Positions 9,942 to 18,042 of a stretch of DNA of 54,089 nucleotides are shown in pieces (position 1 is the first letter of the stretch; each line of letters starts with the position of its first letter). The position numbers and the translations under genes are program-made. The notes beneath the pieces are model-generated. The model saw nothing but the letters and a program-made list of their open reading frames with translations. It did no database searches and had not been told where the DNA came from. The stretch lies in the NCBI GenBank assembly GCA_938040325.1, contig CALHXW010000171.1:1-54089 (forward strand), in the 5' to 3' direction. The DNA comes from an uncultured bacterium (GTDB taxonomy: Bacteria; Myxococcota_A; UBA9042; PHBI01).

Positions 9942-10215
9942 GGGGCACCTGTACCAAAGGCTGTGCCGATCCGCTACACACCTGCCATGACGCGATCGGC
10001 GCGGCGACCGTCGCCCCGAGGGCGCTGCCGAGACGACCGGGGCTCGCGCCCGACGGGTCAGACGCGTCAGCGCCTGGGCACGTGAGCGCGAGTCGCCTCG
10101 ACGCCTCGAGCCCGGTGGTGGGCACTTCCGCGGTCTTGCACCGAGTCAGCCAGCGCGCGCGCGGGTGGTCGGAGCGAACACAGCCAAGCGCCGCTTGCCG
10201 GGCCGCCAACGTGGC

Positions 10216-10234
10216 TTGGCACGGCCCTTGCTTT
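10216..10234 (+). promoter_or_regulatory. Sigma-54 (-24/-12) promoter
   Basis: TTGGCACGGCCCTTGCTTT matches the RpoN consensus TGGCAC-N5-TTGC exactly, with GG at 10218-10219 and GC at 10230-10231. The expected transcript start is near 10243, giving a leader of about 148 nt before the CotH/lectin lipoprotein. Expression would then require an enhancer-binding activator, as is common for developmental and surface genes in myxobacteria. Confidence 0.7.
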
Positions 10235-10300
10235 GTCCCTCGGCGTCGGGCTGGAGAGAGCCAGCTCGTCGGTGGCTCCTCGGAGCTTGTGTGTGTGCCG

Positions 10301-10330
10301 CCCTGGCAGGAGTCTCTCTTCCTGTCAGGG
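10301..10330 (+). promoter_or_regulatory. Leader hairpin upstream of the CotH lipoprotein
   Basis: CCCTGGCAGGA pairs with TCCTGTCAGGG (11 bp with one G-T pair, 8-nt loop) inside the predicted leader, ending 60 nt before the start codon. No T-tract follows, so it is more likely an mRNA-stability or translational element than a terminator. Confidence 0.35.
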
Positions 10331-10390
10331 CACTCTTGCCTGCGGTGTTTTCCTATCCACGACCACGTGGAGTCGGCATACTTCGCGGCC

Positions 10391-12271
10391 ATGAAACGAC
10401 CTCTCCGACACTCACTATTGCTGGTGTTGATCGCCGCCGCCGCTGGCTGCGGTAGCGACCCGGCTGGGGCCGATGTGACAGGCGAGGGCGACGCCGACGT
10501 CGTCGCGTCCGACACCGCCGTCGACACGGCCGAGGACGAAGACACGGCGGCGCCTGACGCGGACGACGTCGCGTCAGATGTCACCCCAGATGCGTCACCG
10601 GACACCACAGGACCCGCGCCTGGACTCTTCGGCCGCGCGGACCTCCCGGTGGTCGATCTACAGCTTGGCCCGCTCGCCGCAGGGCCGCTAGAGACAGAGC
10701 CGTACGCGTTCGTGCCGGGCTCAGCGGTCGTCAGCGGCACCCCGATCGAGGCCCTAGAGATTCGCCACGCTGACCTCGGAGACGGTGCGTTTCGGCCGGC
10801 GTCCGGCAAGGCGAGCTACGAGATACGCGTGCAGTCGACGGATGCGGGCCCCGTTGATGGCGCCACCCGGCTTGTGTTCAAGAGCATGGTTGATGAGGCG
10901 AGCCACGTGCGCGAGCAGCTGAGCCACCTGTTCATGGGCCTGTTGGGCGTTGTGCAGCCGCGAGCCACCTACGTGTGGCTGCTCATCAACGGTGAGCCGC
11001 GCGGGCTGTACAGCGCGACCGAGGCCGCTCAGAGCACAGGCTGGCGCGAGCTTGCGTACGGTACGAGCGAGGGCACCGTGGTTGCGGCTGAGCGCCGTGT
11101 CGACTTCTGGCCCTGGCAGATCGACAACCTCGTTGTGCTCGCGGGCGACGCTGCCAAGCGCGACGAGCTGGAGACCTTTGCCGACGACCTCTACGAATAC
11201 GCCGAGGCGGTCGCGGAAGCGAACGCCCCGACGAACACCGCGGGCCCGTACAGCTACGACCTTCGCGACGGCCTTGCGAACTGGATCGATGTTGACGCGT
11301 TTCTCCGCTACTGGGCTGCGTCGCTCTACCTCAGCCAGCGCCGCAGCTACCCTTGGGGCTCGCGGAACTACGCGCTGCACCAGAGTCCCGGTGCCAGCGC
11401 TTGGAGCTTCGTGCCGGGTGGGCTCGACGACTCGTTCGGCTTTTCGACCAGTCCTTGGACGGCGTTTTCGCGCGTGGCCCAGATGTGCCTTGAGAACCTG
11501 CCGTGCCGGAGTGGCTTTGCGGCCGCCCTCGACAGCGTGCGGTCGGTGGCGGCGGAGACAAACTTCCTCGGGCTTGCCTATGGGATGCGTGAGGCTGTGC
11601 TCGGCTGGCTGGAGGACGATCCACGGCGCGAGCTGACCATCGATGAGGTCAAAGAGGACCTCAATGCCGTGCTCAATGAGCTCGCGTCGAAGCCAGGTTG
11701 GCTCGATGCAAACAGTGCGTGCGCGGACCCGACGATGGTCGACAAGGACGGCGACGGCTTCTCTGGCTGCACGAGCGACTGCAACGACGACGACCCCGAG
11801 ATCCATCCCGGCCACGCTGAGCTTTGCAACCTGCGCGACGACAACTGCGACTTCCAGATCGACAATGACGAGGACGAGGCGTGTCCCCGCTGCGAGCCGT
11901 TTGTCGACGCCTTCGGCAGCTACGAGCTGTGCTTTGAGTCGAGAACGTGGGAGGGAGCCCAGGCAGCCTGCGTCGAAAAGGGCGGCAATCTCGCGTCGAT
12001 CCACAGCCTGCAACAACGCGACAGTCTGCGCGACGGGGCGTTCCAGATCCGGCCGACCGGCTGGTGGATCGGTCTGACCGACGCCGCCGAAGAGGGCGTG
12101 TTTACCTGGGTCGACGGCACAGCCGTGGACTTTGACGGCTGGGCAGACGGCGAGCCGAACGACTCCAACGGCGAAGACTGCGTCGAGATGACCTTCTTTG
12201 CGGCCGGTGCGTTCAACGACAACAGCTGCGATCGTCAACAGTACTACATCTGCGAGCTGTCGGCCGAGTAA
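10391..12271 (+). CDS. CotH-like / MopE metal-binding / C-type lectin lipoprotein
   Basis: 626 residues from the ATG at 10391, which begins a signal peptide ending in lipobox AAAGC (Cys20). An acidic Asp/Ala/Thr-rich linker (about 25-80) follows. Residues about 90-430 resemble the CotH kinase-like fold: FKSMVDEASHVREQLSHLFMGLLGV, then YVWLLINGEPRGLYSATEAA, and a late GGLDDSFGF. Residues 450-490 are a MopE-type motif (DKDGDGFSGCTSDCNDDDPEIHPG...NCD). Residues about 498-626 are a C-type lectin domain with WIGL, an EPN sugar-type motif, ECVEM-like DCVEM and FNDNSC. A surface-anchored, Ca-dependent glycan-binding protein is likely; kinase activity is not assured. Sigma-54 control is suggested by the upstream promoter. 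Confidence 0.85.
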   Translation: MKRPLRHSLLLVLIAAAAGCGSDPAGADVTGEGDADVVASDTAVDTAEDEDTAAPDADDVASDVTPDASPDTTGPAPGLFGRADLPVVDLQLGPLAAGPLETEPYAFVPGSAVVSGTPIEALEIRHADLGDGAFRPASGKASYEIRVQSTDAGPVDGATRLVFKSMVDEASHVREQLSHLFMGLLGVVQPRATYVWLLINGEPRGLYSATEAAQSTGWRELAYGTSEGTVVAAERRVDFWPWQIDNLVVLAGDAAKRDELETFADDLYEYAEAVAEANAPTNTAGPYSYDLRDGLANWIDVDAFLRYWAASLYLSQRRSYPWGSRNYALHQSPGASAWSFVPGGLDDSFGFSTSPWTAFSRVAQMCLENLPCRSGFAAALDSVRSVAAETNFLGLAYGMREAVLGWLEDDPRRELTIDEVKEDLNAVLNELASKPGWLDANSACADPTMVDKDGDGFSGCTSDCNDDDPEIHPGHAELCNLRDDNCDFQIDNDEDEACPRCEPFVDAFGSYELCFESRTWEGAQAACVEKGGNLASIHSLQQRDSLRDGAFQIRPTGWWIGLTDAAEEGVFTWVDGTAVDFDGWADGEPNDSNGEDCVEMTFFAAGAFNDNSCDRQQYYICELSAE

Positions 12272-12322
12272 CGACGTTGTGCTGTGTGGACGTATCCCGC
12301 GGCTGCTCGTAGTGTGAACCCC

Positions 12323-13231
12323 ATGCGCGCAATGGTCAGCTTTCTGCTTAAGGGTGTGGTCTACCGGCTCGGCCACGGGGACATCATCGGACGGCTGCCG
12401 ATGGTCGCCTGTCCGATCGACGATCCGGCGATCTCGGAGGCACACGCTCTGGTCTCGCTGCGCGCTGACGCGCTTTGCCTCCTTAGCCTGCGCGGCAAGG
12501 TGGTCATCGATGGCAAGCCGGCTCCGGTGGTTCGTCTTGTGGAGGGCCAGAGACTGCAGCTTGCCCGGCACATCGAGCTGGTCGTGCAGTCGGTCGAGCT
12601 TCCCCATGAGGTGCTCGCTCTCGAAGGCGAGCAGCTCGGCTGCGTCGCGCTCAGCTCGGTCAACTCGGTGGTGGTCGACAAGCGAGAGGTTCCTGAGCTG
12701 GTCGGCCGCTTCGTCGGAAGCGCTGACGCGTGGCTGTGGTGCCGTGGCCACGAGTGGAGTCTGCGCCTATCGCAGCAGGAAAGCGACACCGCACGCGTCA
12801 TTGGCGAGGGCGATAGCTTCAAGGTCGGCGAGCACCTGCTGCGACTCGTCACCATCCCACTGTCGCATGGCGGCGGGGCGCGGACTGTGGATCGGTCGCG
12901 CATGGCGCCCGCGATGATGATCGAAGCACGTTACGACACGGTTCACATTCACCGCGACGGGTGGCCGAGCACGGTCCTCACAGGTCAGGCGGCACGGCTC
13001 GTGAGCGAGCTGGTCGCGATGCAGGTGCCCGTGCCGTGGGAGGTCGTCGCGCGTGAGCTCTGGGGTGATGTGGACTCGTCCACGCTGCGCCGACGGTGGG
13101 ACGTGTGCCTGTCCCGCTTGCGCGCCAAGCTGCGGGCCCACGAGATTCGGGTCGACGTCGTCCGCTCAGACCACAGCGGCAACGTCGAGCTCTTGCTCTA
13201 CGACGGCGACTCGGTGCGCAACATTACGTAG
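12323..13231 (+). CDS. FHA domain / winged-helix DNA-binding regulator
   Basis: About 302 residues. The N-terminus is a forkhead-associated phosphopeptide-binding fold: IIGRLPMVACPIDDPAISEAHALVSLR contains the GR and S-x-x-H positions, and beta strands follow to about residue 95. A second, weaker FHA-like beta region follows. Residues about 215-300 resemble an OmpR/PhoB-type winged helix (GQAARLVSELV...WEVVARELWGD...LRRRWDVCLSRLRAKL). It would couple Ser/Thr phosphorylation to transcription without a receiver domain. Two starts, 12323 and 12332, are equally good; neither has a strong ribosome site. It follows the CotH lipoprotein by 51 nt on the same strand and may be co-transcribed with it. 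Kinases at 31034 and 48098 are possible phosphate donors for its partners. Confidence 0.75.
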   Translation: MRAMVSFLLKGVVYRLGHGDIIGRLPMVACPIDDPAISEAHALVSLRADALCLLSLRGKVVIDGKPAPVVRLVEGQRLQLARHIELVVQSVELPHEVLALEGEQLGCVALSSVNSVVVDKREVPELVGRFVGSADAWLWCRGHEWSLRLSQQESDTARVIGEGDSFKVGEHLLRLVTIPLSHGGGARTVDRSRMAPAMMIEARYDTVHIHRDGWPSTVLTGQAARLVSELVAMQVPVPWEVVARELWGDVDSSTLRRRWDVCLSRLRAKLRAHEIRVDVVRSDHSGNVELLLYDGDSVRNIT

Positions 13232-13314
13232 GCTCTTGGCCGCTCACACCACGACGCGACCTGGGTCGCCGACCGCAGACCTCGATAGTTGCGTGTTCGC
13301 AGCCGAGACGCGCT

Positions 13315-13350
13315 GCCAAAAAGAAAGGGAGCCCGCCAAGCGGACTCCCT
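13315..13350 (-). terminator. Intrinsic terminator of the BON-LysM gene
   Basis: On the minus strand, AGGGAG-TCCG-loop-CGGG-CTCCCT (13326-13350) forms a stem with one mismatch, followed by TTTCTTTTT. It lies about 60 nt beyond the BON-LysM stop and may also stop transcripts arriving from the FHA gene on the other strand. Confidence 0.6.
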
Positions 13351-13408
13351 CTCCATGAACTTCGTCATCAGCCGCTGGCGACGCGCCCGTGACTGACGAC
13401 ACAAGACT

Positions 13409-13972
13409 CTACCAGCTGTCGAGATCGCCTTCCGGCGGAATGACAAGGTCTTGTCCGGGGTGAAGCATCTTCGGGCTACCGTTAGCCTTCTTGAGCTTCT
13501 TCCAGAGGCGTCCGTTGCCGTAGTAGCGGTTGGCGATGCCCCACCACGACTCGCCCTTGAGCGTCGTGTGCACCATGGCGGATGGTCCCGAGGGAACTTC
13601 CTCGACGACCACTGCGGGAGACTCGACGATCCATGCCTGGGGCTGGTGCTCGACGATGATCTCGGGGGCCGGCTCGTGAACGTCGATGTTGACCTCAAGG
13701 CCCATCAACTCGAACTGCTCGGCGATGCCGACGGCGGTGGCTTGCTGGGCTTCGCTGCTCACGCTGCCGTTGAGCTGCGCGTAGCCGCTGCCGTCGATGA
13801 CGACGTCCACAGCGCTGATCCCGGCGTACTCCAAGGAGTCCTCGATGATCTCCGCTTTCTCTGCCCACGACGCCTGAGCTTCCGCCTGGTCGTTTGCCTG
13901 GCGCTCAGCTCGTGCTGCCTCGATTGCCGCATTGGCTTGCTCAACAGCCGCTGCCATTGGATTGAAGACCAT
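13409..13972 (-). CDS. BON and LysM domain protein (Kbp/YgaU-like)
   Basis: 187 residues from the ATG at 13972, set by GGAGGAAAT just upstream. An Ala/Gln-rich helix (8-40) precedes a BON domain (about 40-100: AEIIEDSLEYAGISAVDVVIDGSGYAQLNG...). A Pro/Val linker follows, then a LysM-type motif (134-180: HTTLKGESWWGIANRYYGNGRLWKKLKKANG...LHPGQDLVIPP). The order BON then LysM is that of the E. coli potassium-binding protein Kbp (YgaU), which is similar in size. No signal peptide is visible, consistent with a cytosolic K+ sensor, but the family also includes envelope proteins. It lies downstream of the GTPase-Roadblock genes on the same strand, separated by 136 nt. Confidence 0.85.
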   Translation of the reverse strand: MVFNPMAAAVEQANAAIEAARAERQANDQAEAQASWAEKAEIIEDSLEYAGISAVDVVIDGSGYAQLNGSVSSEAQQATAVGIAEQFELMGLEVNIDVHEPAPEIIVEHQPQAWIVESPAVVVEEVPSGPSAMVHTTLKGESWWGIANRYYGNGRLWKKLKKANGSPKMLHPGQDLVIPPEGDLDSW

Positions 13973-14108
13973 GATTTCCTCCGTAAGTACGCTGGTCGTT
14001 TTAGAAGTCTCCGCAAGAGACCGCGGACATGGGATACAAACAACCAAGCGTTCGGGGAAGGCGAGTCGGGCGGTTTTTTTTACCGAGGCGCACTTTTGTT
14101 GGCGGCAG

Positions 14109-14747
14109 CTACGACGGCAGCAGCTTCCTAGCGTCTGCAACGAAACTTCGCCGACGCTCAACATCGGTGATCGTCTCGCCCAACCGCTCGATAAAGCCAT
14201 CGTAAGACGCGATCGGAATCTGCCGGCGCGTCGCACCAGCGGAGGTCAGCGCGTTGCTCATCACGTCGGAGGCTGACCGACCGATACGGGTTCGCAACAG
14301 CCCCTCCACTTGGCTAAGAACGACGGCTGAGACGACGCTCTTGGGCGCGTTGTGGTTGCGGCTCAGCTGACGGTTGGCGAGCATTGTGCGGACAACGTTG
14401 AGCGCGACGCGCAGCATTGCGGCATTCACCTGAAGGGTGCCGGACACCACAATCAGGTGGTCACCAGCGCGGGTTGCTGAGAGGCAGCCCGTCGGCGTCA
14501 GGATGAAGATGTTGTTGGCGTCCTCGCCGAGCATTGTGCTTCGTCCATCGAGCTCTTCGAAGGCCAAGTAGAGTGCCTTGGCGACCTGGTCGAGCGCCTG
14601 TCCCCCAGGGCCGAGGGCTCCTGTGCGACGACGGCGCCTGTCATAGAGCGCTGCCGACTCGACGCCCGGAACGCGTGCGAGACTCTCGAGTGGGCCAGGG
14701 CGTTTGTGTCGCCCGGTGGCGACCTGGATGCGCTTGATGAGGCCCAT
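14109..14747 (-). CDS. Roadblock/LC7-like protein
   Basis: 212 residues from the ATG at 14747 (GAGG six bases upstream; a GTG at 14750 is the alternative). The first 125 residues match the Roadblock pattern: VPGVESAALYDRRR, a helix VAKALYLAFEELD, then IFILTPTGCLSATRAGDHLIVVSG and a final helix VALNVVRTML. The C-terminal 85 residues are helical and unrecognised. Roadblock proteins such as MglB bind small GTPases and act as activating proteins. The start overlaps the stop of a GTPase-Roadblock fusion gene, so this is its likely partner. Confidence 0.65.
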   Translation of the reverse strand: MGLIKRIQVATGRHKRPGPLESLARVPGVESAALYDRRRRRTGALGPGGQALDQVAKALYLAFEELDGRSTMLGEDANNIFILTPTGCLSATRAGDHLIVVSGTLQVNAAMLRVALNVVRTMLANRQLSRNHNAPKSVVSAVVLSQVEGLLRTRIGRSASDVMSNALTSAGATRRQIPIASYDGFIERLGETITDVERRRSFVADARKLLPS

Positions 14748-15943
14748 CACTCGCCTCGCGCGGGGTTGGGACGGCCGTAGATCCGGCGTAGCGTTGAGAT
14801 GACGTTGCCCGTTCCTGGCCCCTTCGCGATGTGAAAGCCCTCTTCACCTTCGCCCACGAACCAACCACCGCTTCGTGTCGTGCAGCACCAGCTCGTCGGA
14901 GCCTCGAGCCCCGCCGTCAGCGCAGCGCGCTTGAGGTGCTCGGAGACCGCGCTTAGCGGCCGACTCGCCAGGCTAAGGCGCTCGCCGGTGTCAACGCTCT
15001 GGATGATGCGTCCGTCGCGCGCGACCCAGGCCGCTGCGTCGACATCAGCGCGGGCCATGATCCGCTCGAGCGGCTCCAGCACGGGATCGCCCGAGGGTTG
15101 CTTCGGTGGCGGTGTGGGGGCCACCCGCTCCGTGGTCGACGTGGCCACGCGAACGCGGCGCGGCTTCAGCTCTTCCGTCAGGTCGAGCGAGGTGATGGGG
15201 CGGCGCTTACGGCGTCCGCGCTTCGACCAGGCCTCAAAGCTCACCCCGCGTAGCGGAAAGAACACGCGACCATCGCCGGCACTTGCCCCGATGACGCTTC
15301 CCGGCTCATCGAGGAGCGCGGTGAGTCGCTGGATGAGGGCACCGACCAAGGTCCTCTGGGTTTCCCAGACGCCGATATCGTCCTTGGCGACGGCCTCGAC
15401 GGAGGGAGCTTTCGAGGGATTCAGGCGCTGCTCAAGCGTCTTGAGCTTGACGGCGTTGTCGACGTCGCGGCCGTTCCACTGAAACACGATCGGTAGGTGC
15501 CCGGCGTCGTCGGTCGCGCCGATGAGCTCTCGCATGATGACGAGTGCGCGCAGGTTCTCGCCCTGCATGTCCACGCCTGAGTGGGCGACGAAGACGATGC
15601 CGTCGGCATGCTCGACCAGCTCGTGGTCGTCGGCCGTGAGCATGGGCGGTGCGCTGACGAAGTCGGCAACGACCTGGTAGTCGCGCACGGCCGCTAGCCG
15701 GGCCGAGAAGTGGTTGGGTAGGTCGCGACCGGCGACTTGAAGCGTCCCGAGGGGGCTGCGGGACGCTGGCGGGTAGCGCTGATGCACGCGCACAAGATTG
15801 GTCGTCTTGCCAGCCCGTGCTGCACCGCAATAGACGACCTGAAGTCGAATCGTTTGCGTTCGTCGATTCAAGATCGCCACGAGCGAGTCCCAGCCAATGT
15901 GTGAAGAGGTGCGATGATAGCTCGCGACGTCATGCGATCTCAA
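14747..15943 (-). CDS. MglA-like GTPase fused to a C-terminal Roadblock domain
   Basis: 398 residues as drawn; the true start may be about 20 codons later, because MglA-like homology begins near RTQTIRLQVVYCG. The P-loop is GAARAGKTT (40-48), identical in spacing to MglA GxxxxGKTTN. GIVFVAHSGVDMQGENLRAL matches the MglA strand and helix after switch II. The G4 site reads NGRD (157-160) instead of NKRD, and the switch II PGQ is missing (FVSAPPML), so nucleotide hydrolysis may be altered. A basic linker (about 230-280) leads to a Roadblock-like domain (about 283-398, LEPLERIMARADVDAAAWVARDG...GGWFVGEGEEGFHIAKG). A second such fusion lies at 33169-34476. Coupled to the downstream Roadblock-like gene by ATGA-type overlap. 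Confidence 0.75.
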   Translation of the reverse strand: MRSHDVASYHRTSSHIGWDSLVAILNRRTQTIRLQVVYCGAARAGKTTNLVRVHQRYPPASRSPLGTLQVAGRDLPNHFSARLAAVRDYQVVADFVSAPPMLTADDHELVEHADGIVFVAHSGVDMQGENLRALVIMRELIGATDDAGHLPIVFQWNGRDVDNAVKLKTLEQRLNPSKAPSVEAVAKDDIGVWETQRTLVGALIQRLTALLDEPGSVIGASAGDGRVFFPLRGVSFEAWSKRGRRKRRPITSLDLTEELKPRRVRVATSTTERVAPTPPPKQPSGDPVLEPLERIMARADVDAAAWVARDGRIIQSVDTGERLSLASRPLSAVSEHLKRAALTAGLEAPTSWCCTTRSGGWFVGEGEEGFHIAKGPGTGNVISTLRRIYGRPNPARGE

Positions 15944-16170
15944 CTCTCGACCGGAGATGGGCTCACGTTTCGGCGCCTCGGCGGAGTGTGCGATGCCGCG
16001 TCGGCGGCCGGCGGCTGGGCGCCAAGTGGGCTGGGTTCGGTAACAGACTCAGCCGAATCCCGGCGTCGGTGTGCGTGAGCTGACTCCGTCAGGGAACTTT
16101 CTCAGATCCAAGACGCTCTTCGAGCGTCTGATGTCCTTTGGCACGACTCCGTCTTTTCATCAGGATCACC

Positions 16171-16437
16171 ATGCAACAACGACACATCAAACGCGCCCTT
16201 GTCCTCACACTCGCCTTGGCGTCGACCGCAGCACTCGCGTTTCCTGCAGCCGCGGCTGAGCCGACGAAGCAACGCTTCTACATCTTCGACGGCACGGCGT
16301 TCGACGTGAACGCGCGCGGCCCGGCGCTCGACCAGTTCAGGTCGGAAAAGCGGCCCGAGTTCGGTCGACTCTTGTCGCTCAAGAAGTCGCTCGTGCCGGG
16401 CATCTATCAGGCTCGGCACAGCCGGGTCTTCAAGTAA
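16171..16437 (+). CDS. Small exported protein, unknown function
   Basis: 88 residues with a strong Sec signal (basic start, then ALVLTLALASTAALAFPAAAAEP with cleavage probably after AAA). The mature 58 residues, beginning EPTKQRFYIFDGTAFDVNARG, are basic and contain no Cys. The start has AGGA 6-9 nt upstream. I do not recognise a family. The 3' end overlaps the convergent flippase gene by 8 nt. Confidence 0.6.
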   Translation: MQQRHIKRALVLTLALASTAALAFPAAAAEPTKQRFYIFDGTAFDVNARGPALDQFRSEKRPEFGRLLSLKKSLVPGIYQARHSRVFK

Positions 16438-17686
16438 GCTTTGCGGCGTCGGCGTCGGTGGTGCGGATGCGCCAGGACGTTGTCACAAAGCACAACGCCC
16501 ACCCGACCGAGACGCCGACCGCTGCGACCCACACCTCGACGTTATGCCCGACAACGTAGGGTACGAGCGGGATCAGCAGGCCGCAGAACTGAAACATGCG
16601 TGCCATCACGAGGCTTCCGGTCCGCTCGGTCGCCATGAGGTACATCTTGTGGGTCGCGACCAGGCTGTTGAAGAGCAAGAAGCCGCTGAGCGCCCACATC
16701 ACGATGACTGCTGGACGCCAGCGCTCTCCGAAGATCAGCGGCACCACGAAGTCGGCGAGCAGGAAGTTGCCTGCCACCGCAACGATCAGAATGCCGGCCG
16801 CTAAGCGCACGAGCTGTTTTCGTCGCCGAATTCGCTCAGCCGCGCTCGACTCGCGGCTAAACCAGTTGAGCGCGAGCCGTCCAACAAGCGGCGAGAGGAG
16901 CTGGTGAGGACGCACGACCAGCTGCATCGCCTGTGAGAAGTAGCCCGCGCCGGCTTCGCCGCCAACCGCACCCGCCACAAGTACCTGAGCGCGTCCAAAG
17001 AGGCTCTCGAGCACACCCTCTGCCCACAGTCCCTTCACGCGCTGCAGCAGGGCACCCCACTCTTTGAACGAGAGCAGCGCCATGCCGTCCCACCGGATGC
17101 CTCCGATCCAGGCGAGCCCAACGCCAAGCACGACCACCAACACGACCTGGCGGAGGTAGAGCGATGTCTCACCAAGCCCCGCTAGCGCAAACACGACCGC
17201 GCTTCCGTGGCAGGCGACCTGGGACCAGATCTCGAGCCGCGCGAGGTTCACATAGTCCTGGCTGCGCTCATAGAGCGCGCGGTGACTCATGATCCACTGG
17301 CTCGCGAGCATGGTGACGAGCAGGATGACGTTTAGCGTCGTCCACAAGCCGGCGATCGCGAGCCAGCTGCCTGCGATCACCGTGAGAAACGCGCTCTCTT
17401 GAAAGATGGCGTGTCGCAGGTGTCGCGCCAGGTCGGGCGTCATCTCATCATCGTTGATGGTGATGAGAAGGGTGCCGAAGCGCAGCGAGCACAGCGTCAC
17501 GACCACACCGATGGTCGCCATTGCGACCGCGAAGCGTCCGAAGCCGTCGGCGTCGATCTCCCACATCAGCACCAGCTGACTGCCGAGCGCAACGACTTGC
17601 GAGATCGCGGACGCACCCATCATCAGCCGCGCGTGCTTGGCCGCACGGCCGCTCTTGCTGATGAGGCTGATCATGCGCTTGAACAT
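16430..17686 (-). CDS. Polysaccharide flippase (Wzx-like MOP family)
   Basis: 418 residues with about 12 hydrophobic helices and short loops, starting with a basic segment (MFKRMISLISKSGRAAKHARLMMGASAISQVVALGSQLVLMW) characteristic of lipopolysaccharide/exopolysaccharide flippases. The middle stretch AEGVLESLFGRAQVLVAGAVGGEAGAGYFSQAMQLV is the usual family region with a charged residue in a membrane helix. It would move lipid-linked oligosaccharide units across the inner membrane. It is divergent from the polymerase-like gene, and other surface glycan genes continue to 27044. Alternative: a polysaccharide exporter of the same superfamily. Confidence 0.85.
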   Translation of the reverse strand: MFKRMISLISKSGRAAKHARLMMGASAISQVVALGSQLVLMWEIDADGFGRFAVAMATIGVVVTLCSLRFGTLLITINDDEMTPDLARHLRHAIFQESAFLTVIAGSWLAIAGLWTTLNVILLVTMLASQWIMSHRALYERSQDYVNLARLEIWSQVACHGSAVVFALAGLGETSLYLRQVVLVVVLGVGLAWIGGIRWDGMALLSFKEWGALLQRVKGLWAEGVLESLFGRAQVLVAGAVGGEAGAGYFSQAMQLVVRPHQLLSPLVGRLALNWFSRESSAAERIRRRKQLVRLAAGILIVAVAGNFLLADFVVPLIFGERWRPAVIVMWALSGFLLFNSLVATHKMYLMATERTGSLVMARMFQFCGLLIPLVPYVVGHNVEVWVAAVGVSVGWALCFVTTSWRIRTTDADAAKLT

Positions 17687-17689
17687 CGA

Positions 17690-17887
17690 CTACCCGGTAG
17701 CATGAACGGTGATGTTGGGCGCCAATTTTTGATCGCCACGTGCGACACGCTGACTCGGGGTTCCGAGCGGGAGCGAGGGCCGCTCCGTTGGCGTTCTACC
17801 TGCCTCCACGCGCAAGGCATGGCGAGCGTCCAGCGTCGTGTCGGCGGTCACGGCTCCCGGTGGGCTCGTTCGTCCCTTCTTGTCCAT
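17690..17887 (-). CDS. Possible small protein upstream of the flippase
   Basis: A 65-codon frame starting MDKKGRTSPPG with GGGAAGGG six bases before the ATG and stopping 3 nt before the flippase start. The ribosome site and the near-contact with the flippase argue for a real leader gene. The sequence is hydrophilic, lacks any recognisable motif, and reads like GC-rich non-coding DNA. I keep it as a weak candidate. The rest of the 356-bp gap (17888-18042) holds no other gene; an imperfect repeat TCAACC...GGTTGA lies near 17973-17995. Confidence 0.25.
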   Translation of the reverse strand: MDKKGRTSPPGAVTADTTLDARHALRVEAGRTPTERPSLPLGTPSQRVARGDQKLAPNITVHATG

Positions 17888-18042
17888 CGATCCCTTCCCC
17901 GTTGACGCGTCGCGAGCTGGCACCCGTCTTGGTTGGGTCGTCGCAACGCGATTGATCAGAGTTGCGACGAAACTCAACCAACTGAACCGGTTGATTGGCG
18001 CGACGGGCATCACGCATTAGAGTGCGCGCCGCACCTGCCCTC

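Larger units (their letters stand above)
9942..10390. other. 449-bp divergent intergenic region with sigma-54 promoter
   Basis: No open frame here looks protein-like, although the frame of the CotH lipoprotein gene is open back to 10082. The region holds a consensus sigma-54 promoter and a hairpin, listed separately. Nothing convincing was found for the promoter of the leftward phosphatase gene. Confidence 0.6.

Noticed and set aside
10082-10390. N-terminal extension of the CotH lipoprotein by 103 codons
   Set aside because: The ATG at 10391 opens directly into a signal peptide and lipobox, and the upstream part covers the sigma-54 promoter and hairpin.
10754-12751. 665-codon frame opposite the CotH/lectin lipoprotein
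   Set aside because: Overlaps a gene with a signal peptide and three recognisable domains; the antisense product has no family resemblance.
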